Of a DNA stretch of 64,000 bases, positions 25,798 through 35,773 are shown piece by piece. A model generated the notes under the pieces. It searched no databases, had not been told where the DNA came from, and worked only from the letters and a program-made list of their open reading frames with translations. Source of the stretch: an uncultured bacterium (GTDB lineage Bacteria; Myxococcota_A; Bradymonadia; Bradymonadales; Bradymonadaceae); contig CALJNB010000017.1 in assembly GCA_937981985.1 (NCBI GenBank), forward strand, positions 85,534 through 149,533, in the 5' to 3' direction. Made by a program: the position numbers and the translations under genes. Position 1 is the stretch's first letter, and each line of letters opens with the position of its first letter.

Positions 25798-27453
25798 ATG
25801 TTGAGCCATCTATTAATCAAAAATTTTGCGGTTATCGATTTTCTCGAAATCCCTTTTGAGACGGGCCTAACTGTCCTGACAGGGGAAACTGGGGCCGGTA
25901 AATCCATCATCATTAATGCACTTAATCTCATACTCGCAGGGCGTGCAAACACGGATGTTGTACGAACAGGCTTCGATAGCGCGGAGGTAGAAGGTATCTT
26001 TGAACTGGATACAAAAGAGATCGATGACTTTTTGGAAACAAAGGGCGTGACCAAAGGCGATGGACAATTGCTCGTAAAAAGAATCGTCTCAAAGACCGGC
26101 AGAAATAAGATCTTCATAAACGGTTGTGCAACGACGCTGGCGATTCTTTCAGCAGTCACCTCAGGATTGGTTGATATTAGCGGTCAACACGAACATGTTT
26201 CGTTGATGCATGCTGACCGGCATCTTGATATTTTGGACGCCTACGCAGGGTTAGATAAAACCCGTGCAAAAATGGCAAAAGCATTCGTTAAAGTTTCAGA
26301 TCTTAAAAAAGAGATTCATGTACTTTCAGAAAATATTCGAACCCGCTTTACGCGAATCGACTATATTAAATTCCAATTGGAAGAAATCGATAACGCGCAA
26401 CTCCTGAGCGGAGAACGAAAAACCCTCGAGGATAAACTCGAGAAATTAAAAAATGCCAGCAAGATTGATGCGCTCGTCTCAAAAATTTCTGATCTTCTTT
26501 ATGAAAACGAAACTTCTGCGTACGCGAGTATCTCAAAGGCAGCAAAAAGCCTGAACCAACTAGAAAGTTGGACGCCCAGCGCTGCAAATATTAGAAAATC
26601 AGTCGATGAAATTCAGGTAAATATCGATGAAATCGTTCGCAATTTGAATCAAATCAATGATGGCATCGATGCGAATCCAGACATACTTGATGGCGCGATA
26701 GAACGCCTAGAACTCATCAAACATTTAGAACGAAAGCATGGTGGAGATATTGATCATATCTTGGCTTATGCAGAAACGATGCGTACCGAGTTGCTTCACC
26801 TAGAAAATACGGAATCACGTTCTAATGAACTCGAACTTCTTCTAAAAAAAGCAACCGAAGAAGCGGTTATCGTAGCAGACCTTCTAAACAAAAAACGCGT
26901 AGCAGAATCCAAAAAGTTAAGAAAAGCTGTGGAAAAAGAACTTACAGAACTCAATATGGATGGAACCCAATTTGTCCTCGATTTAGAAAAAATCGACTTA
27001 GGGGTTCGCGGTTACGATAAACTTGTTTTCTTAGTCAGCACCAACGTTGGCGAGGAAGCCAAATCCATCGCAAAAATTGCTAGTGGTGGGGAACTTTCCA
27101 GAATCATGTTGGCATTGAAAACGGTGCATAGCGCGCGAGATACAGTATCGACTTACATCTTTGATGAAGTAGATACGGGGATTGGCGGTTCGACGGCTGA
27201 CAAAGTAGGAGATAAGCTCGCTACAACGGCCGACGGACACCAAGTGCTTTGTATCACTCACTTGGCCCAAATCGCCAGCCGCGCGACCCATCAATTCGTA
27301 GTTGAAAAAATCGAGGCCAAAGGCCGTACCGCGTCAACCATTCGTAAATTAACCGAAGTTGAGCGTGTTGATGAAATCGCGAGAATGTTGAGCGGATCTC
27401 GTGTCACCGAAAAAACGCGTGAAGCAGCACAAGAGATGTTGACCCAACATTAA
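25798..27453 (+). CDS. recN: DNA repair protein RecN
   Basis: SMC-like ATPase (551 aa, usual length) for double-strand-break repair. Walker A is LTGETGAGKSIIINAL near residue 30, the ABC signature is SGGELSRIMLALK, Walker B is YIFDEVDTGIGG, and the H-loop region is LCITHLAQIA. Two long coiled-coil segments (about 160-215 and 300-390) flank the middle, as in the family. AGAGG lies 7 bases before the ATG. The 272-bp upstream gap to the divergent caspase-like gene holds the inverted repeats noted separately. Confidence 0.96.
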   Translation: MLSHLLIKNFAVIDFLEIPFETGLTVLTGETGAGKSIIINALNLILAGRANTDVVRTGFDSAEVEGIFELDTKEIDDFLETKGVTKGDGQLLVKRIVSKTGRNKIFINGCATTLAILSAVTSGLVDISGQHEHVSLMHADRHLDILDAYAGLDKTRAKMAKAFVKVSDLKKEIHVLSENIRTRFTRIDYIKFQLEEIDNAQLLSGERKTLEDKLEKLKNASKIDALVSKISDLLYENETSAYASISKAAKSLNQLESWTPSAANIRKSVDEIQVNIDEIVRNLNQINDGIDANPDILDGAIERLELIKHLERKHGGDIDHILAYAETMRTELLHLENTESRSNELELLLKKATEEAVIVADLLNKKRVAESKKLRKAVEKELTELNMDGTQFVLDLEKIDLGVRGYDKLVFLVSTNVGEEAKSIAKIASGGELSRIMLALKTVHSARDTVSTYIFDEVDTGIGGSTADKVGDKLATTADGHQVLCITHLAQIASRATHQFVVEKIEAKGRTASTIRKLTEVERVDEIARMLSGSRVTEKTREAAQEMLTQH

Positions 27454-27581
27454 GTCAAAGCCGTAATTTACCGTCAGAAAAAACTATCAAAAATTTGCCT
27501 TAGTTCGACGGCTGTCCTTGCGAACTTGCTATTAGCTGACTAGCTTATGCCGGTTATTATTTATTATAATGGAGAGTAAGA

Positions 27582-29387
27582 ATGGGTTATCAATCAGTTG
27601 CAGAAATGCTTCGTATTCGTGTTCAAAAAACACCAGATCTGGAAGCGTTTTCTTTTCCAACTTCAAATGGAACTTGGGATTCTATTAATTGGCAACAAAC
27701 CTGGGACCGTTCCGAGCTCATCGCTGGCGGAATCCGCTCGCTCGGTGTTGACGATGAGAACCGTGTTGCCATTCTGTGTGGTACACGCGTCGAATGGATC
27801 CTCGTCGACTTGGGCAACATGCTCTCTGCAGCAGCCACGACCACGATCTACCCATCGACGACCGCCGAAGATAGTCAATATATTATCGAAAACTCGGATT
27901 CGGTCCTCGTATTTGTCGAAAACGATGAACAAGCGGAAAAAATATCTTCAGTGCGCGAGTCACTTCCTAATGTAATGCACTTAATTAATATTGATGGAAA
28001 AGGCAGCGATGACGGCTGGATTATTACTTTGGCCGAACTAGAGGAAAAAGGAAAAAGCTGGCTCGAAGAAAACGATATCAATGAAATCATTGATCGCATT
28101 ACTCCCGACAAACTTGCTACGTTGATCTACACTTCTGGAACCACCGGAAAACCTAAAGGCGTTGAACTACTCCACGATTGTTGGATTTTCACCGCGGAGG
28201 GACTTGAAGACATCGATATTCTAACCTCTGAAGATAAACAATTTCTTTGGTTACCGCTGTCGCACTCTTTCGGAAAAGTTCTGGAAGTCATTATCATTCA
28301 TCTCGGTATCCCAACAGCCGTAGACGGTGATGTCACAAAAATCATTGATAATCTTGCGGTCGTGAAACCGACTTTCATGGGTGCTGCGCCTCGTATTTTT
28401 GAAAAGGCATACAATAAAATCGTTAACGGTGCTAAAGACGCCGGCGGCGCCAAGTATAAAATTTTCCAATTTGCAGTTAAAACCGGGCGGGAAGTATCGC
28501 AGTTGAGACAACAAGGTAAAAAACCGGCGGGACTTTTAGCGCTCAAATTTTCGATCGCTGATAAGCTCGTTTATTCGAAAATCCGCGCGCGTTTTGGAGG
28601 AAGAATTCGTTTTTTCATCTCAGGTTCAGCACCACTGAATCGTGAAATCGCCGAATTCTTTGACGCCGCCGGGCTTCTCATTCTTGAAGGATATGGCCTC
28701 ACCGAATCCAGTGCAGCATCATTTGTCGGCGTACCTGATACCAATAAATTCGGTACCGTTGGACGCCCTCTAAAAGGAACCGAAGTACGCATCGATCCCG
28801 ATACTGGAGAAATTCAATTTAAGAGTCGTGGTGTCATGCGCGGATATTATAAGCGTCCCGATGTCACCGCCGAGACCTTAACCGACGGCTGGTTAAACAC
28901 CGGTGATAAAGGTGAGATAGACGAAATGGGACGCTTGAAAATCACCGACCGTATCAAGAACCTGATTAAAACATCCGGTGGTAAGTACGTAGCACCAGCC
29001 CAACTTGAAGGTGCTTTCAAGGCGCTATGTCCACTCGTTTCACAAATCCTCGTTCACGGTAATAACCGAAATTTTTGCACGGCTATCATCACCCTTGATG
29101 AAGACGGCGCAAAAATGTGGGCCAATCAAAACGAATTGGGATCTCTTTCCTACGCAGAAATATCACAGCACCCAAAAATGCGTGACGAGATGAAAGGTTA
29201 CATCGACCAGCTGAATAAACCCTTGGCGCGTTACGAAACGATTAAGGAATTTGCAATTCTGGAAGCCGATTTTGATGTCACGACCGGTGAACTCACACCA
29301 AGCATGAAAGTGAAAAGAAAAGTTGTTGAGACGAAGCACAAAGATCTTCTCGACAAATTTTACACCGACGCACTCGCGTCCGTCTAA
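27582..29387 (+). CDS. Long-chain acyl-CoA synthetase (AMP-forming)
   Basis: Adenylate-forming enzyme of 601 aa that activates fatty acids with ATP and CoA. The P-loop-like motif is LIYTSGTTGKPKGVELLH. The A5 block is LEGYGLTESSAASF, the A7 block is LNTGDKGEIDEMGRLKITDR, and the A8 hinge runs RIKNLIKTSGGKYVAP. Its closest kind is the FadD15/ACSL-type long-chain group, judged by the phrase PLSHSFGK and the overall length. GGAGAG precedes the ATG. The 3' end overlaps the convergent unknown gene by 4 bases. It fits the acyl-CoA dehydrogenase, acyl-CoA-binding protein and FadL-like genes elsewhere in the window. Confidence 0.93.
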   Translation: MGYQSVAEMLRIRVQKTPDLEAFSFPTSNGTWDSINWQQTWDRSELIAGGIRSLGVDDENRVAILCGTRVEWILVDLGNMLSAAATTTIYPSTTAEDSQYIIENSDSVLVFVENDEQAEKISSVRESLPNVMHLINIDGKGSDDGWIITLAELEEKGKSWLEENDINEIIDRITPDKLATLIYTSGTTGKPKGVELLHDCWIFTAEGLEDIDILTSEDKQFLWLPLSHSFGKVLEVIIIHLGIPTAVDGDVTKIIDNLAVVKPTFMGAAPRIFEKAYNKIVNGAKDAGGAKYKIFQFAVKTGREVSQLRQQGKKPAGLLALKFSIADKLVYSKIRARFGGRIRFFISGSAPLNREIAEFFDAAGLLILEGYGLTESSAASFVGVPDTNKFGTVGRPLKGTEVRIDPDTGEIQFKSRGVMRGYYKRPDVTAETLTDGWLNTGDKGEIDEMGRLKITDRIKNLIKTSGGKYVAPAQLEGAFKALCPLVSQILVHGNNRNFCTAIITLDEDGAKMWANQNELGSLSYAEISQHPKMRDEMKGYIDQLNKPLARYETIKEFAILEADFDVTTGELTPSMKVKRKVVETKHKDLLDKFYTDALASV

Positions 29388-30349
29388 TTCCCCTCTTTTT
29401 CCTCCCCATTATATAAATCAATAGCATCGCGATCTTCTTTCGATGATGTGGGGTAATGATCTAGGAAGAATCCCGTCGCGATCGAAATACCACCGAGTCC
29501 CAAGGCTGTTCCACCTAGGATAGGAAGCAGGTTACTTTTACACCCTTCATCGTTTCCGCACCCAGCGTTAGAATATACCCCACCAAAAATAAGCCCAGCT
29601 CCAACAGCAATCGCTACCGAACCCGCGACGAACAGCGTCATCCGTCTCGCCTCATTCTCGAACAGTGTGTTTTTCAACTGAGATTGACCTATAAGCTCGT
29701 AAAACTCACCTTGTTTAACTCGTATTCGATTTTTCCCAACTAGAATACGTCTAGAATTTTTACGCGTGGGGTCAAGATACAAACGCTTATCGCTGCTGGT
29801 TTCGTCAGCGATGAATTGCGATTTCGATACAACCCCTTTCCCCACGTCGCTTAGGTCTCTCTTGTCTTCAGTACGTTTTTCAGACGTCCCAGATTCACTG
29901 GATCGACCGTTGCGAAATCGTTTACTTTCAACGAAAGACTTGAGATCATCTTGGGTTCCTAAAAAAGACAAAAAGCTTAAGTCAGTCTTTCTGTAACACT
30001 TCAGTTCAAAACGCGCTCTATCTGGAGCCGGGTACCCATCCAGGATACAAACGAAAGCGAGATCTCGGGTGGCCAAATTTTTCGAAGCATTAAAATTGTC
30101 GGGGAAATCTCTTCCGTCTTTAACCACGCTGAATTTTCCGCTTTCATATAGCGCGTCTCGTATTCGCCTTTCCATATCCGATGTTTGTTTTTTTATCTCT
30201 TCTGGAGAGCGCGAAACCAAAGCGATTTTTTCTGGAGTTTCAACTGAAAAGAACGGATCCACCCAAATCGAATTTAATTCGTTTTGAGCAAAGACGGCGA
30301 GCGGGAAATTTACGATAAGAAAACAAGCTAACACAATCAATCGAGTCAC
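29384..30349 (-). CDS. Exported protein with two C-terminal membrane segments
   Basis: Product of 321 aa starting at GTG 30349, with a signal peptide (TRLIVLACFLIVNFPLAVFA). A region resembling a small alpha/beta domain (IRDALYESGKFSVVKDG, like the substrate strand of periplasmic CsgG/FlgT-type folds) is followed by a charged linker. Then come two glycine-rich hydrophobic helices around residues 232-252 and 275-298, separated by a loop with two Cys (NAGCGNDEGCKS). I do not recognise the family. It is divergent from the FadL-like gene across 131 bp, where a shared promoter region is likely but not resolvable by eye. Confidence 0.55.
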   Translation of the reverse strand: MTRLIVLACFLIVNFPLAVFAQNELNSIWVDPFFSVETPEKIALVSRSPEEIKKQTSDMERRIRDALYESGKFSVVKDGRDFPDNFNASKNLATRDLAFVCILDGYPAPDRARFELKCYRKTDLSFLSFLGTQDDLKSFVESKRFRNGRSSESGTSEKRTEDKRDLSDVGKGVVSKSQFIADETSSDKRLYLDPTRKNSRRILVGKNRIRVKQGEFYELIGQSQLKNTLFENEARRMTLFVAGSVAIAVGAGLIFGGVYSNAGCGNDEGCKSNLLPILGGTALGLGGISIATGFFLDHYPTSSKEDRDAIDLYNGEEKEGN

Positions 30350-30480
30350 AATCTACCCGTCAAATGTTCTGTATAGGCAGTTTGAGCTGAAAAGGGAAAC
30401 CCTGCCACATTCGAAAATAATGCATTGGAAGATAGCAACTTTTCTCTACAATAAGTACTCGTCCCCAATCCAGAAAGCCT

Positions 30481-31611
30481 ATGTTACGCAAAATCATGGT
30501 TTTGGCGCTGCTTCTTCTTTGGTCCACCCCAATATTTGCAGAAGAAGCATTGTTCGAATTCCCAATCAGACCTGTCGGCAACTCCAATCGTGTTATCGGA
30601 TTGGGCGGTGCCTTCGTCGGAATCGCCGAAGGCGCGGATGGACATACCTATAATCCCGCCTCTTTCGCTTCTCGCTTTTCATATTCTAGAGATCAACTTT
30701 GGGATTGGGATTGGACGCTTTATTGGCTGAATCTACCCACGAATGATCACAGTGATTTTGGAGCCATAAATTCGACTTCCAACAATGCATTTCATTTGGG
30801 ATTAGGCATAGATGTTAAATATTCCCTTTTCGGTGCGGGCGTACATGGCTACACCTCACAATACAAATTTTTCGGCGACGACAACTATTTCTTAACACAG
30901 ACAGTTGGACTTATCGGCCTGGGTCTTACTCTCCCAAAATTTCAGTTGTCCATCGGCGCAACTTTAAACTCCGGAAGTTCGGAAGTTCAATTAAGCGACG
31001 AAGTCCCCATTAATTTCGAAGGTACCGGAGCTTCCTTCGGCGTACTATGGTTCCCCCCTTCGCTCCCCTTTCGGATCGGAGCTAACCTACGACTGCCGCA
31101 AAAAGACAAAGAACTCAATAACGACGACGATCGAGAATTCGAGTTCGTAATCACCCAACCCGGAGAACTGACCTTAGGTGCGAGTTGGATGTTTTGGGAA
31201 AAAAAACACAATCCAATTCATACCTTCGGCGATCGCTATGAAAAGGGAGAAACGACGAATAAGAAAAGAAGATACGTTTTAATTGCAGCAGATTTAGTTA
31301 CCACCTTTCAATCCCCCACAAATACGTTTGCCATCACAAGCGTGATCGATAGCGTGGCCAGGTCTTCAGGAGAGGACCTCAATATTGGACTTCGTTTGGG
31401 AATAGAAAGTGAAGTTTTGGATAATCGACTTCGATTGAGAACAGGCTATTATCAATTGCCCTCAAGATTGCAATCCATACCGACCTATCATCATTTTACA
31501 GCGGGTGCAGACCTTCGAGTTACGTTGGGTTGGGATTGGAAATTAAATACCGTTCTGGATATTTCCAAAGACTATTTTAATTTTGGGTTTGGTCTGGGGT
31601 TGTGGCATTAA
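30481..31611 (+). CDS. FadL/OmpP1-like outer-membrane protein
   Basis: Product of 376 aa with signal peptide LRKIMVLALLLLWSTPIFA. The mature N-terminus carries the phrase IGLGGAFVGIAEGADG then TYNPASFAS, the conserved N-terminal segment of FadL/OmpP1 and PorV-type barrels, which forms the hatch or plug. The rest alternates polar and hydrophobic residues as beta strands and ends NFGFGLGLWH, an aromatic-rich terminal strand. FadL proteins import hydrophobic compounds such as long-chain fatty acids, so a link with the nearby acyl-CoA ligase is reasonable but inferred. The 3' end overlaps rsmG on the opposite strand by 35 bases. Confidence 0.75.
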   Translation: MLRKIMVLALLLLWSTPIFAEEALFEFPIRPVGNSNRVIGLGGAFVGIAEGADGHTYNPASFASRFSYSRDQLWDWDWTLYWLNLPTNDHSDFGAINSTSNNAFHLGLGIDVKYSLFGAGVHGYTSQYKFFGDDNYFLTQTVGLIGLGLTLPKFQLSIGATLNSGSSEVQLSDEVPINFEGTGASFGVLWFPPSLPFRIGANLRLPQKDKELNNDDDREFEFVITQPGELTLGASWMFWEKKHNPIHTFGDRYEKGETTNKKRRYVLIAADLVTTFQSPTNTFAITSVIDSVARSSGEDLNIGLRLGIESEVLDNRLRLRTGYYQLPSRLQSIPTYHHFTAGADLRVTLGWDWKLNTVLDISKDYFNFGFGLGLWH

Positions 31612-32212
31612 TGGTAAAAACACTTACTTCCCTTTCCTTTTTACTTATTGATAAGTTCAAGGTCTTGTGACTTAAGGTATTCTTAAGAACAAGGTTGGTT
31701 TCCATAATCGACTCGGACGTATGCATACAAATGATAACCCCCTCAGGCTTCGTCCACTTCTGAGCAATCTTCAGCCATTCGACGGGTTTTCGAAACGCTT
31801 TGGCAATGACGTAGTTATAGGTATCTGGAGGAACCATCTCGATTCGTTTTTGAAAGACAACAGCATCTTTAAGTTCCAAAGTACGTACCGCTAGGGACAA
31901 AAAGTCTGCGCGTTTTTTCCGAGGTTCAACAAGCGTAACTGAAGTTTCTGGAAAAAAGATACCCAATACAATTCCAGGCAGACCAGCTCCGGAACCTACG
32001 TCCAAAATTCGCCCGCTAGGTTTTTCCGCAAGGGCGGCAACCAAGGAGTCGATAAATAATTTGCTTTTAATATCCTCTTTATCCATCGGACCAATCAGAT
32101 TCATCGTCTTATTATATTTCAATAAGAGTTCGATGTAGGTATTGGTTTTCGCTTCGATGGCCCGCGACCACGGTAGGTCATTTTCCACGCAAAAATGTTC
32201 AAGAGAAACCAT
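31577..32212 (-). CDS. rsmG: 16S rRNA (guanine527-N7)-methyltransferase
   Basis: SAM-dependent methyltransferase of 211 aa (usual length). RILDVGSGAGLPGIVLGIFF is the SAM-binding motif I and TLVEPRKKRADFL is motif II. The N-terminal block YNKTMNLIGPMD followed by SLFIDSL-type residues is diagnostic for RsmG/GidB. The start overlaps the kamA stop by one base. In many bacteria rsmG sits with mnmG, parA and parB near the origin; here it does not, so the location gives no origin signal. Confidence 0.93.
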   Translation of the reverse strand: MVSLEHFCVENDLPWSRAIEAKTNTYIELLLKYNKTMNLIGPMDKEDIKSKLFIDSLVAALAEKPSGRILDVGSGAGLPGIVLGIFFPETSVTLVEPRKKRADFLSLAVRTLELKDAVVFQKRIEMVPPDTYNYVIAKAFRKPVEWLKIAQKWTKPEGVIICMHTSESIMETNLVLKNTLSHKTLNLSISKKEREVSVFTINATTPDQTQN

Positions 32213-33603
32213 TAAATATTCGCTTGGGCTTGGGCTTTTGCATCGTTATGCATTTCTTCCCTTTTTTTCGGGTCTTTCCAGTTTTCGCGCATTTCTTCGG
32301 ACAAACTGTGAATCGGATCGTAATAGTAAAAGAGTTTATCTTTCTTCACGCTCGGCGCTGTGTAGACACTGATACCTGTTTCGCGATTATAATGTTCGTA
32401 ACTATGGGCATCACGTTTGCCGCCACCTTGAGGAGCATCAACGACAAAAGTCGGCGTGTTAAATCCAGCAGTAATACCGCGAACTGCTTTCTCAATATCG
32501 CAGGCTTCTTGCAAACTTGTACGCAAATCTTCGACCCCCTTAACCATATCGTGTTGGTAAACATAATAGGGATGAACGTTAATTTCTCCCATGCGTTTTA
32601 CCAAAAGTGCCATGATATTCGCGTCGTCATTTACACCACGCTGCAGAACCGATTGGTTACGGACCATGATTCCATTCTCATAAAGCTTATTCATCGCTTG
32701 GCGTGAGATTTCGGTAATTTCGACGGGATGATTAAAGTGAGTGTGAATACAAACCTGCTTGTGCATTTTACGCCCCATCTTTTCAACGTCAGCGATGGCT
32801 TGAAACCACTCGTGGTCTGTCAATATCTTCATCGGCATAACGGCCAAACCCTTTGTGGCGAATCGTATGCGACGAATGTTTGGAATAGATAGGAGTTTCT
32901 CACCGATGGCTCGAATATGTTTCGCCGGTAGATTATAAGCATCACCCCCAGATATAACGATATCTTCAAGTTCAGGACGCGTTTGAATATAAGCGTATGC
33001 CTCTTCCCAACGTTTCGGATTGATTTTCAGATTTACTTTTTCAACCGTATCGGTCTCTTTGCCTACGGCGTAGCTACGCGTACAAAAACGGCAATACACA
33101 GGACAGGTATTCAGAGGAAGGAACAATGCTTTGTCATTATAACGATGCGTCAGACCGGGAACAGGTGCATCTTTTTGTTCGTGCAAAGAATCAAGCGATA
33201 ACATCGGATGATCCATCTCGAGTTGTTCAGCCAAAGGAATGAACTGTCGACGAATCGGATCGTTCCACGGGTCGTTCCAATCGATGAGCGATAGCAAATA
33301 GGGCGTCACACGAACCATCATAGGAGCTAGACGGAAACCTCTTGCGGCATCGTCAAGAAATTTTGCCGGAGCGACGTTCTCTAATACTTTCATCAGTTGC
33401 TTTTCGCCATAGAGCGAATTCTTCATTTGCCACATGTGGTCCAAAAACTCGTCTGTGGAAACGTCAAAAACATCACGCCAGAATTCGCCGCTCTTTAAAT
33501 CTGAATGGTTTAGCGAAGCTGGATCAACCGCCGGTTTTTGACTACGGACTTCCGGTGGCGCTGCTTTCGACCTTTCCACTACCATGTTTTCTGCTGTACT
33601 CAT
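32212..33603 (-). CDS. kamA: KamA-family radical SAM aminomutase (lysine 2,3-aminomutase-like)
   Basis: Radical SAM, PLP-dependent enzyme of 463 aa. The cluster motif is CPVYCRFCTRSYAVG (CxxxCxxC). VVDAPQGGGKRDAH holds the Lys that binds PLP in lysine 2,3-aminomutase. The enzyme would interconvert alpha- and beta-lysine or a related amino acid; glutamate 2,3-aminomutases look similar and cannot be excluded. ATG 33603 is chosen because TTGGAG precedes it; the upstream TTG belongs to that ribosome site. No lysine-fermentation or beta-lysine acetyltransferase gene is adjacent. It is coupled to rsmG. Confidence 0.88.
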   Translation of the reverse strand: MSTAENMVVERSKAAPPEVRSQKPAVDPASLNHSDLKSGEFWRDVFDVSTDEFLDHMWQMKNSLYGEKQLMKVLENVAPAKFLDDAARGFRLAPMMVRVTPYLLSLIDWNDPWNDPIRRQFIPLAEQLEMDHPMLSLDSLHEQKDAPVPGLTHRYNDKALFLPLNTCPVYCRFCTRSYAVGKETDTVEKVNLKINPKRWEEAYAYIQTRPELEDIVISGGDAYNLPAKHIRAIGEKLLSIPNIRRIRFATKGLAVMPMKILTDHEWFQAIADVEKMGRKMHKQVCIHTHFNHPVEITEISRQAMNKLYENGIMVRNQSVLQRGVNDDANIMALLVKRMGEINVHPYYVYQHDMVKGVEDLRTSLQEACDIEKAVRGITAGFNTPTFVVDAPQGGGKRDAHSYEHYNRETGISVYTAPSVKKDKLFYYYDPIHSLSEEMRENWKDPKKREEMHNDAKAQAQANI

Positions 33604-33803
33604 TCTGAACTCCAAGTATTAGTGGTTGTTAGTGCGATTCATCGCAAACTGAACAACACACCAAATCCGTAAAAACACAATCAAGCGTTTTCGAAAATGG
33701 TGCGGCGGGCCGTAACCGCGTACCTGAAATCCACACTTCTACAATGAAGCCCGGCTTTCCCATATTGGCAAAAAAAAACGAGGGGTCAAGCAATTTTGAG
33801 CTT

Positions 33804-35705
33804 TTATTCGTCGTCAAAAGACGGGAATTTGGGCAAACTAATTTCCACCGAATCTGGAGATAGTTCTGCCGATGAGGAATCCAATTGGGCGGCCAGCGCG
33901 ATGTGCTTGTCAGCTAACTCTTGATCACCACTAAACGAATCGAAGAGGCGAGCCAAAGCGACGTGTAAACTCGCATCGGGGACGAGGTCGGTGACCGACT
34001 CAAGAACCGAAATTGCGCCTAGATAGTTTCGCTTTTCCACAAAATGCTGGCTTTTCGTTAACGCACGCTCAACATCAAAAGCCGAAAATTTTACTTTTAA
34101 TTTTTGCGTATTTTCATCCAAGTTTGGAATTATTTCGGTTATCTCTTGCGCAAGACCATCATCAAGAGCAATCGACTCTTCCAGGATTACCGATGAAACG
34201 ACTAAGCCACCTTGAGATAGTTGCGCAAAATCACGTTCAATCAATAACGACACACACAATTCGAAGTTAAACGGGAGCCCCGAACAATGTGCACGAAGCG
34301 AGCCCAATGAATGATTCCCATCCGCGATTTTCGTAAGGAGAAAAGCCTCACCAACCGATAGGGTTGCATCCAGACTTCGTGGCTTTGGAAGAAGGACATC
34401 TTGTTGTAAGAATCCAAAACCGAGACGATTGTCTTTTAAAAATTGATTTAGGGAGGTTCGGAAAAGTGGGGCAATTCCAATACCGAAGCCCTCCGAATCC
34501 ACATCTGTAATCGTTCCGGATAGCTTCACCCTCGTCGCTTTTGGCCCAAAAATAAGATCGAGTCCCACCGAATCCCCTTTTTGAAGATCCGTTTTCGCGG
34601 CAATGTATAGACGACCAGCAATCAAATGCCTTCGATATTCACGGCGAAGACTATCGGCACTTAAGAAGGTTACGATAATTCGAGGTTGAGACTCCTGAGC
34701 ACCGGCCTCAAAACCAAAGTGAAGCGAATCACGAATATGATCCGAAAAATCGACCTGGGGTTGATGGGTTTCCACCGGATCCAGTCGAGATTCAAGTACG
34801 ACCTCAAAGTGCTCTAGAATATCGGCTATAAAATCGTCCGTGGTCAGATATCTGTCCTGACGTCGGATGGAAATAGCCCGCATAATCGGTCCGTCTAAAG
34901 CCTCTAACGATTCAGGTCGATCGCTAATTCTACTTGGCGCGGCAACCTTGTACCTTGCGCGAGATTCAGGCCTAGAATCTGCCCATGAATTCAACTTCCA
35001 AGGTGTTTGACCGGTCAACATTTCGTACAAAATCACACCGAGGGAAAATTGATCAGCGCGTCCATCAAGTTTCAAACCGGCAGCCTGTTCAGGCGCCATA
35101 TAACGCGGTGACCCAAAAATTGAATCGGTTTTTACCGCGTCGGTAACCAAATTCGCGATCCCGAAATCTAAAATTTTCCACGTGGGTTGGTCATTGGAAC
35201 GCGATAAATACAAGTTAGTTGGCGTAAGGTCGCAGTGTACAATTCCTAGTTCGTCCACAGCACTCAAAGCGCTGGAAATTGAAATCGCAAATCTCAAAAT
35301 CTGCTGCAAAGAAACTTCGGTTCGTTTTTCTAGAATATCGGCGAGGTTCTCACCCTCCAAGTACTCCATTACCAAAAATGGACCGTATTTTTCGGCAATT
35401 CCAAATTCGGTTACAAAAACAATATTTTCATGGCCAAGCATACTGGTAATTCTGGCTTCTTCGCGAAAGCGTTCCAGCCAGGCTGGATTTTTTGCGACAC
35501 TTGGCAAAAGAAATTTCATCGCAAATTTCTCGCCCAAAGTAATGTGCTCAACACCCCAAACCGAACCCACAGCCCCTTTGCCTAAATTCTCTATTACCCG
35601 ATAACGCTCAGCAATAATCTCACCGATTTGTGGTAGTTCAAGAGCATCTGCTGCCGCCTCTAAAGCATTGAGTGCATTTTCTTGTTTTTTTCCACTCGAG
35701 GTCAT
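33804..35705 (-). CDS. Ser/Thr kinase fused to PilZ-like domain and C-terminal repeats
   Basis: With ATG 35705 the product is 633 aa; the open frame continues upstream through the divergent gene and is rejected as N-terminal sequence. The kinase domain (about 25-290) has a glycine loop GKGAVGSVWG, Lys in FAMKFL, a catalytic loop HCDLTPTNLYL (HRD reads HCD but Asp and Asn remain), LDFGIAN and YMAPEQA. A PilZ-like domain follows (SLRREYRRHLIAGRLYI, then LSGTITDVDSEGFGIGI), so c-di-GMP could tune it, though the RxxxR and D/NxSxxG motifs are imperfect. Next is a DUF4388-like winged helix and a short TPR-like tail (HVALARLFDSFSGD). No membrane segment is visible. Confidence 0.82.
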   Translation of the reverse strand: MTSSGKKQENALNALEAAADALELPQIGEIIAERYRVIENLGKGAVGSVWGVEHITLGEKFAMKFLLPSVAKNPAWLERFREEARITSMLGHENIVFVTEFGIAEKYGPFLVMEYLEGENLADILEKRTEVSLQQILRFAISISSALSAVDELGIVHCDLTPTNLYLSRSNDQPTWKILDFGIANLVTDAVKTDSIFGSPRYMAPEQAAGLKLDGRADQFSLGVILYEMLTGQTPWKLNSWADSRPESRARYKVAAPSRISDRPESLEALDGPIMRAISIRRQDRYLTTDDFIADILEHFEVVLESRLDPVETHQPQVDFSDHIRDSLHFGFEAGAQESQPRIIVTFLSADSLRREYRRHLIAGRLYIAAKTDLQKGDSVGLDLIFGPKATRVKLSGTITDVDSEGFGIGIAPLFRTSLNQFLKDNRLGFGFLQQDVLLPKPRSLDATLSVGEAFLLTKIADGNHSLGSLRAHCSGLPFNFELCVSLLIERDFAQLSQGGLVVSSVILEESIALDDGLAQEITEIIPNLDENTQKLKVKFSAFDVERALTKSQHFVEKRNYLGAISVLESVTDLVPDASLHVALARLFDSFSGDQELADKHIALAAQLDSSSAELSPDSVEISLPKFPSFDDE

Positions 35706-35773
35706 TTTATCTCGTAATCTTTTCTTCCGGGTGACATATGTTACACCGATCTGGCTAATTTGTAAGGTGAACC

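Noticed and set aside
27565-27570. A perfect TATAAT upstream of the acyl-CoA ligase gene.
   Set aside because: It touches the ribosome-binding site, so transcription from it would remove that site; no convincing -35 is at the right distance.
33604-33803. A possible small gene in the gap between kamA and the kinase gene.
   Set aside because: The only frame overlaps the kinase 3' end, lacks a ribosome site and shows no protein-like pattern.
35728-35745. Partial palindrome (GGTGACATATGTTACACC) between the kinase and M20 genes.
   Set aside because: Only 6 of 9 positions pair, which is too weak to call an operator.
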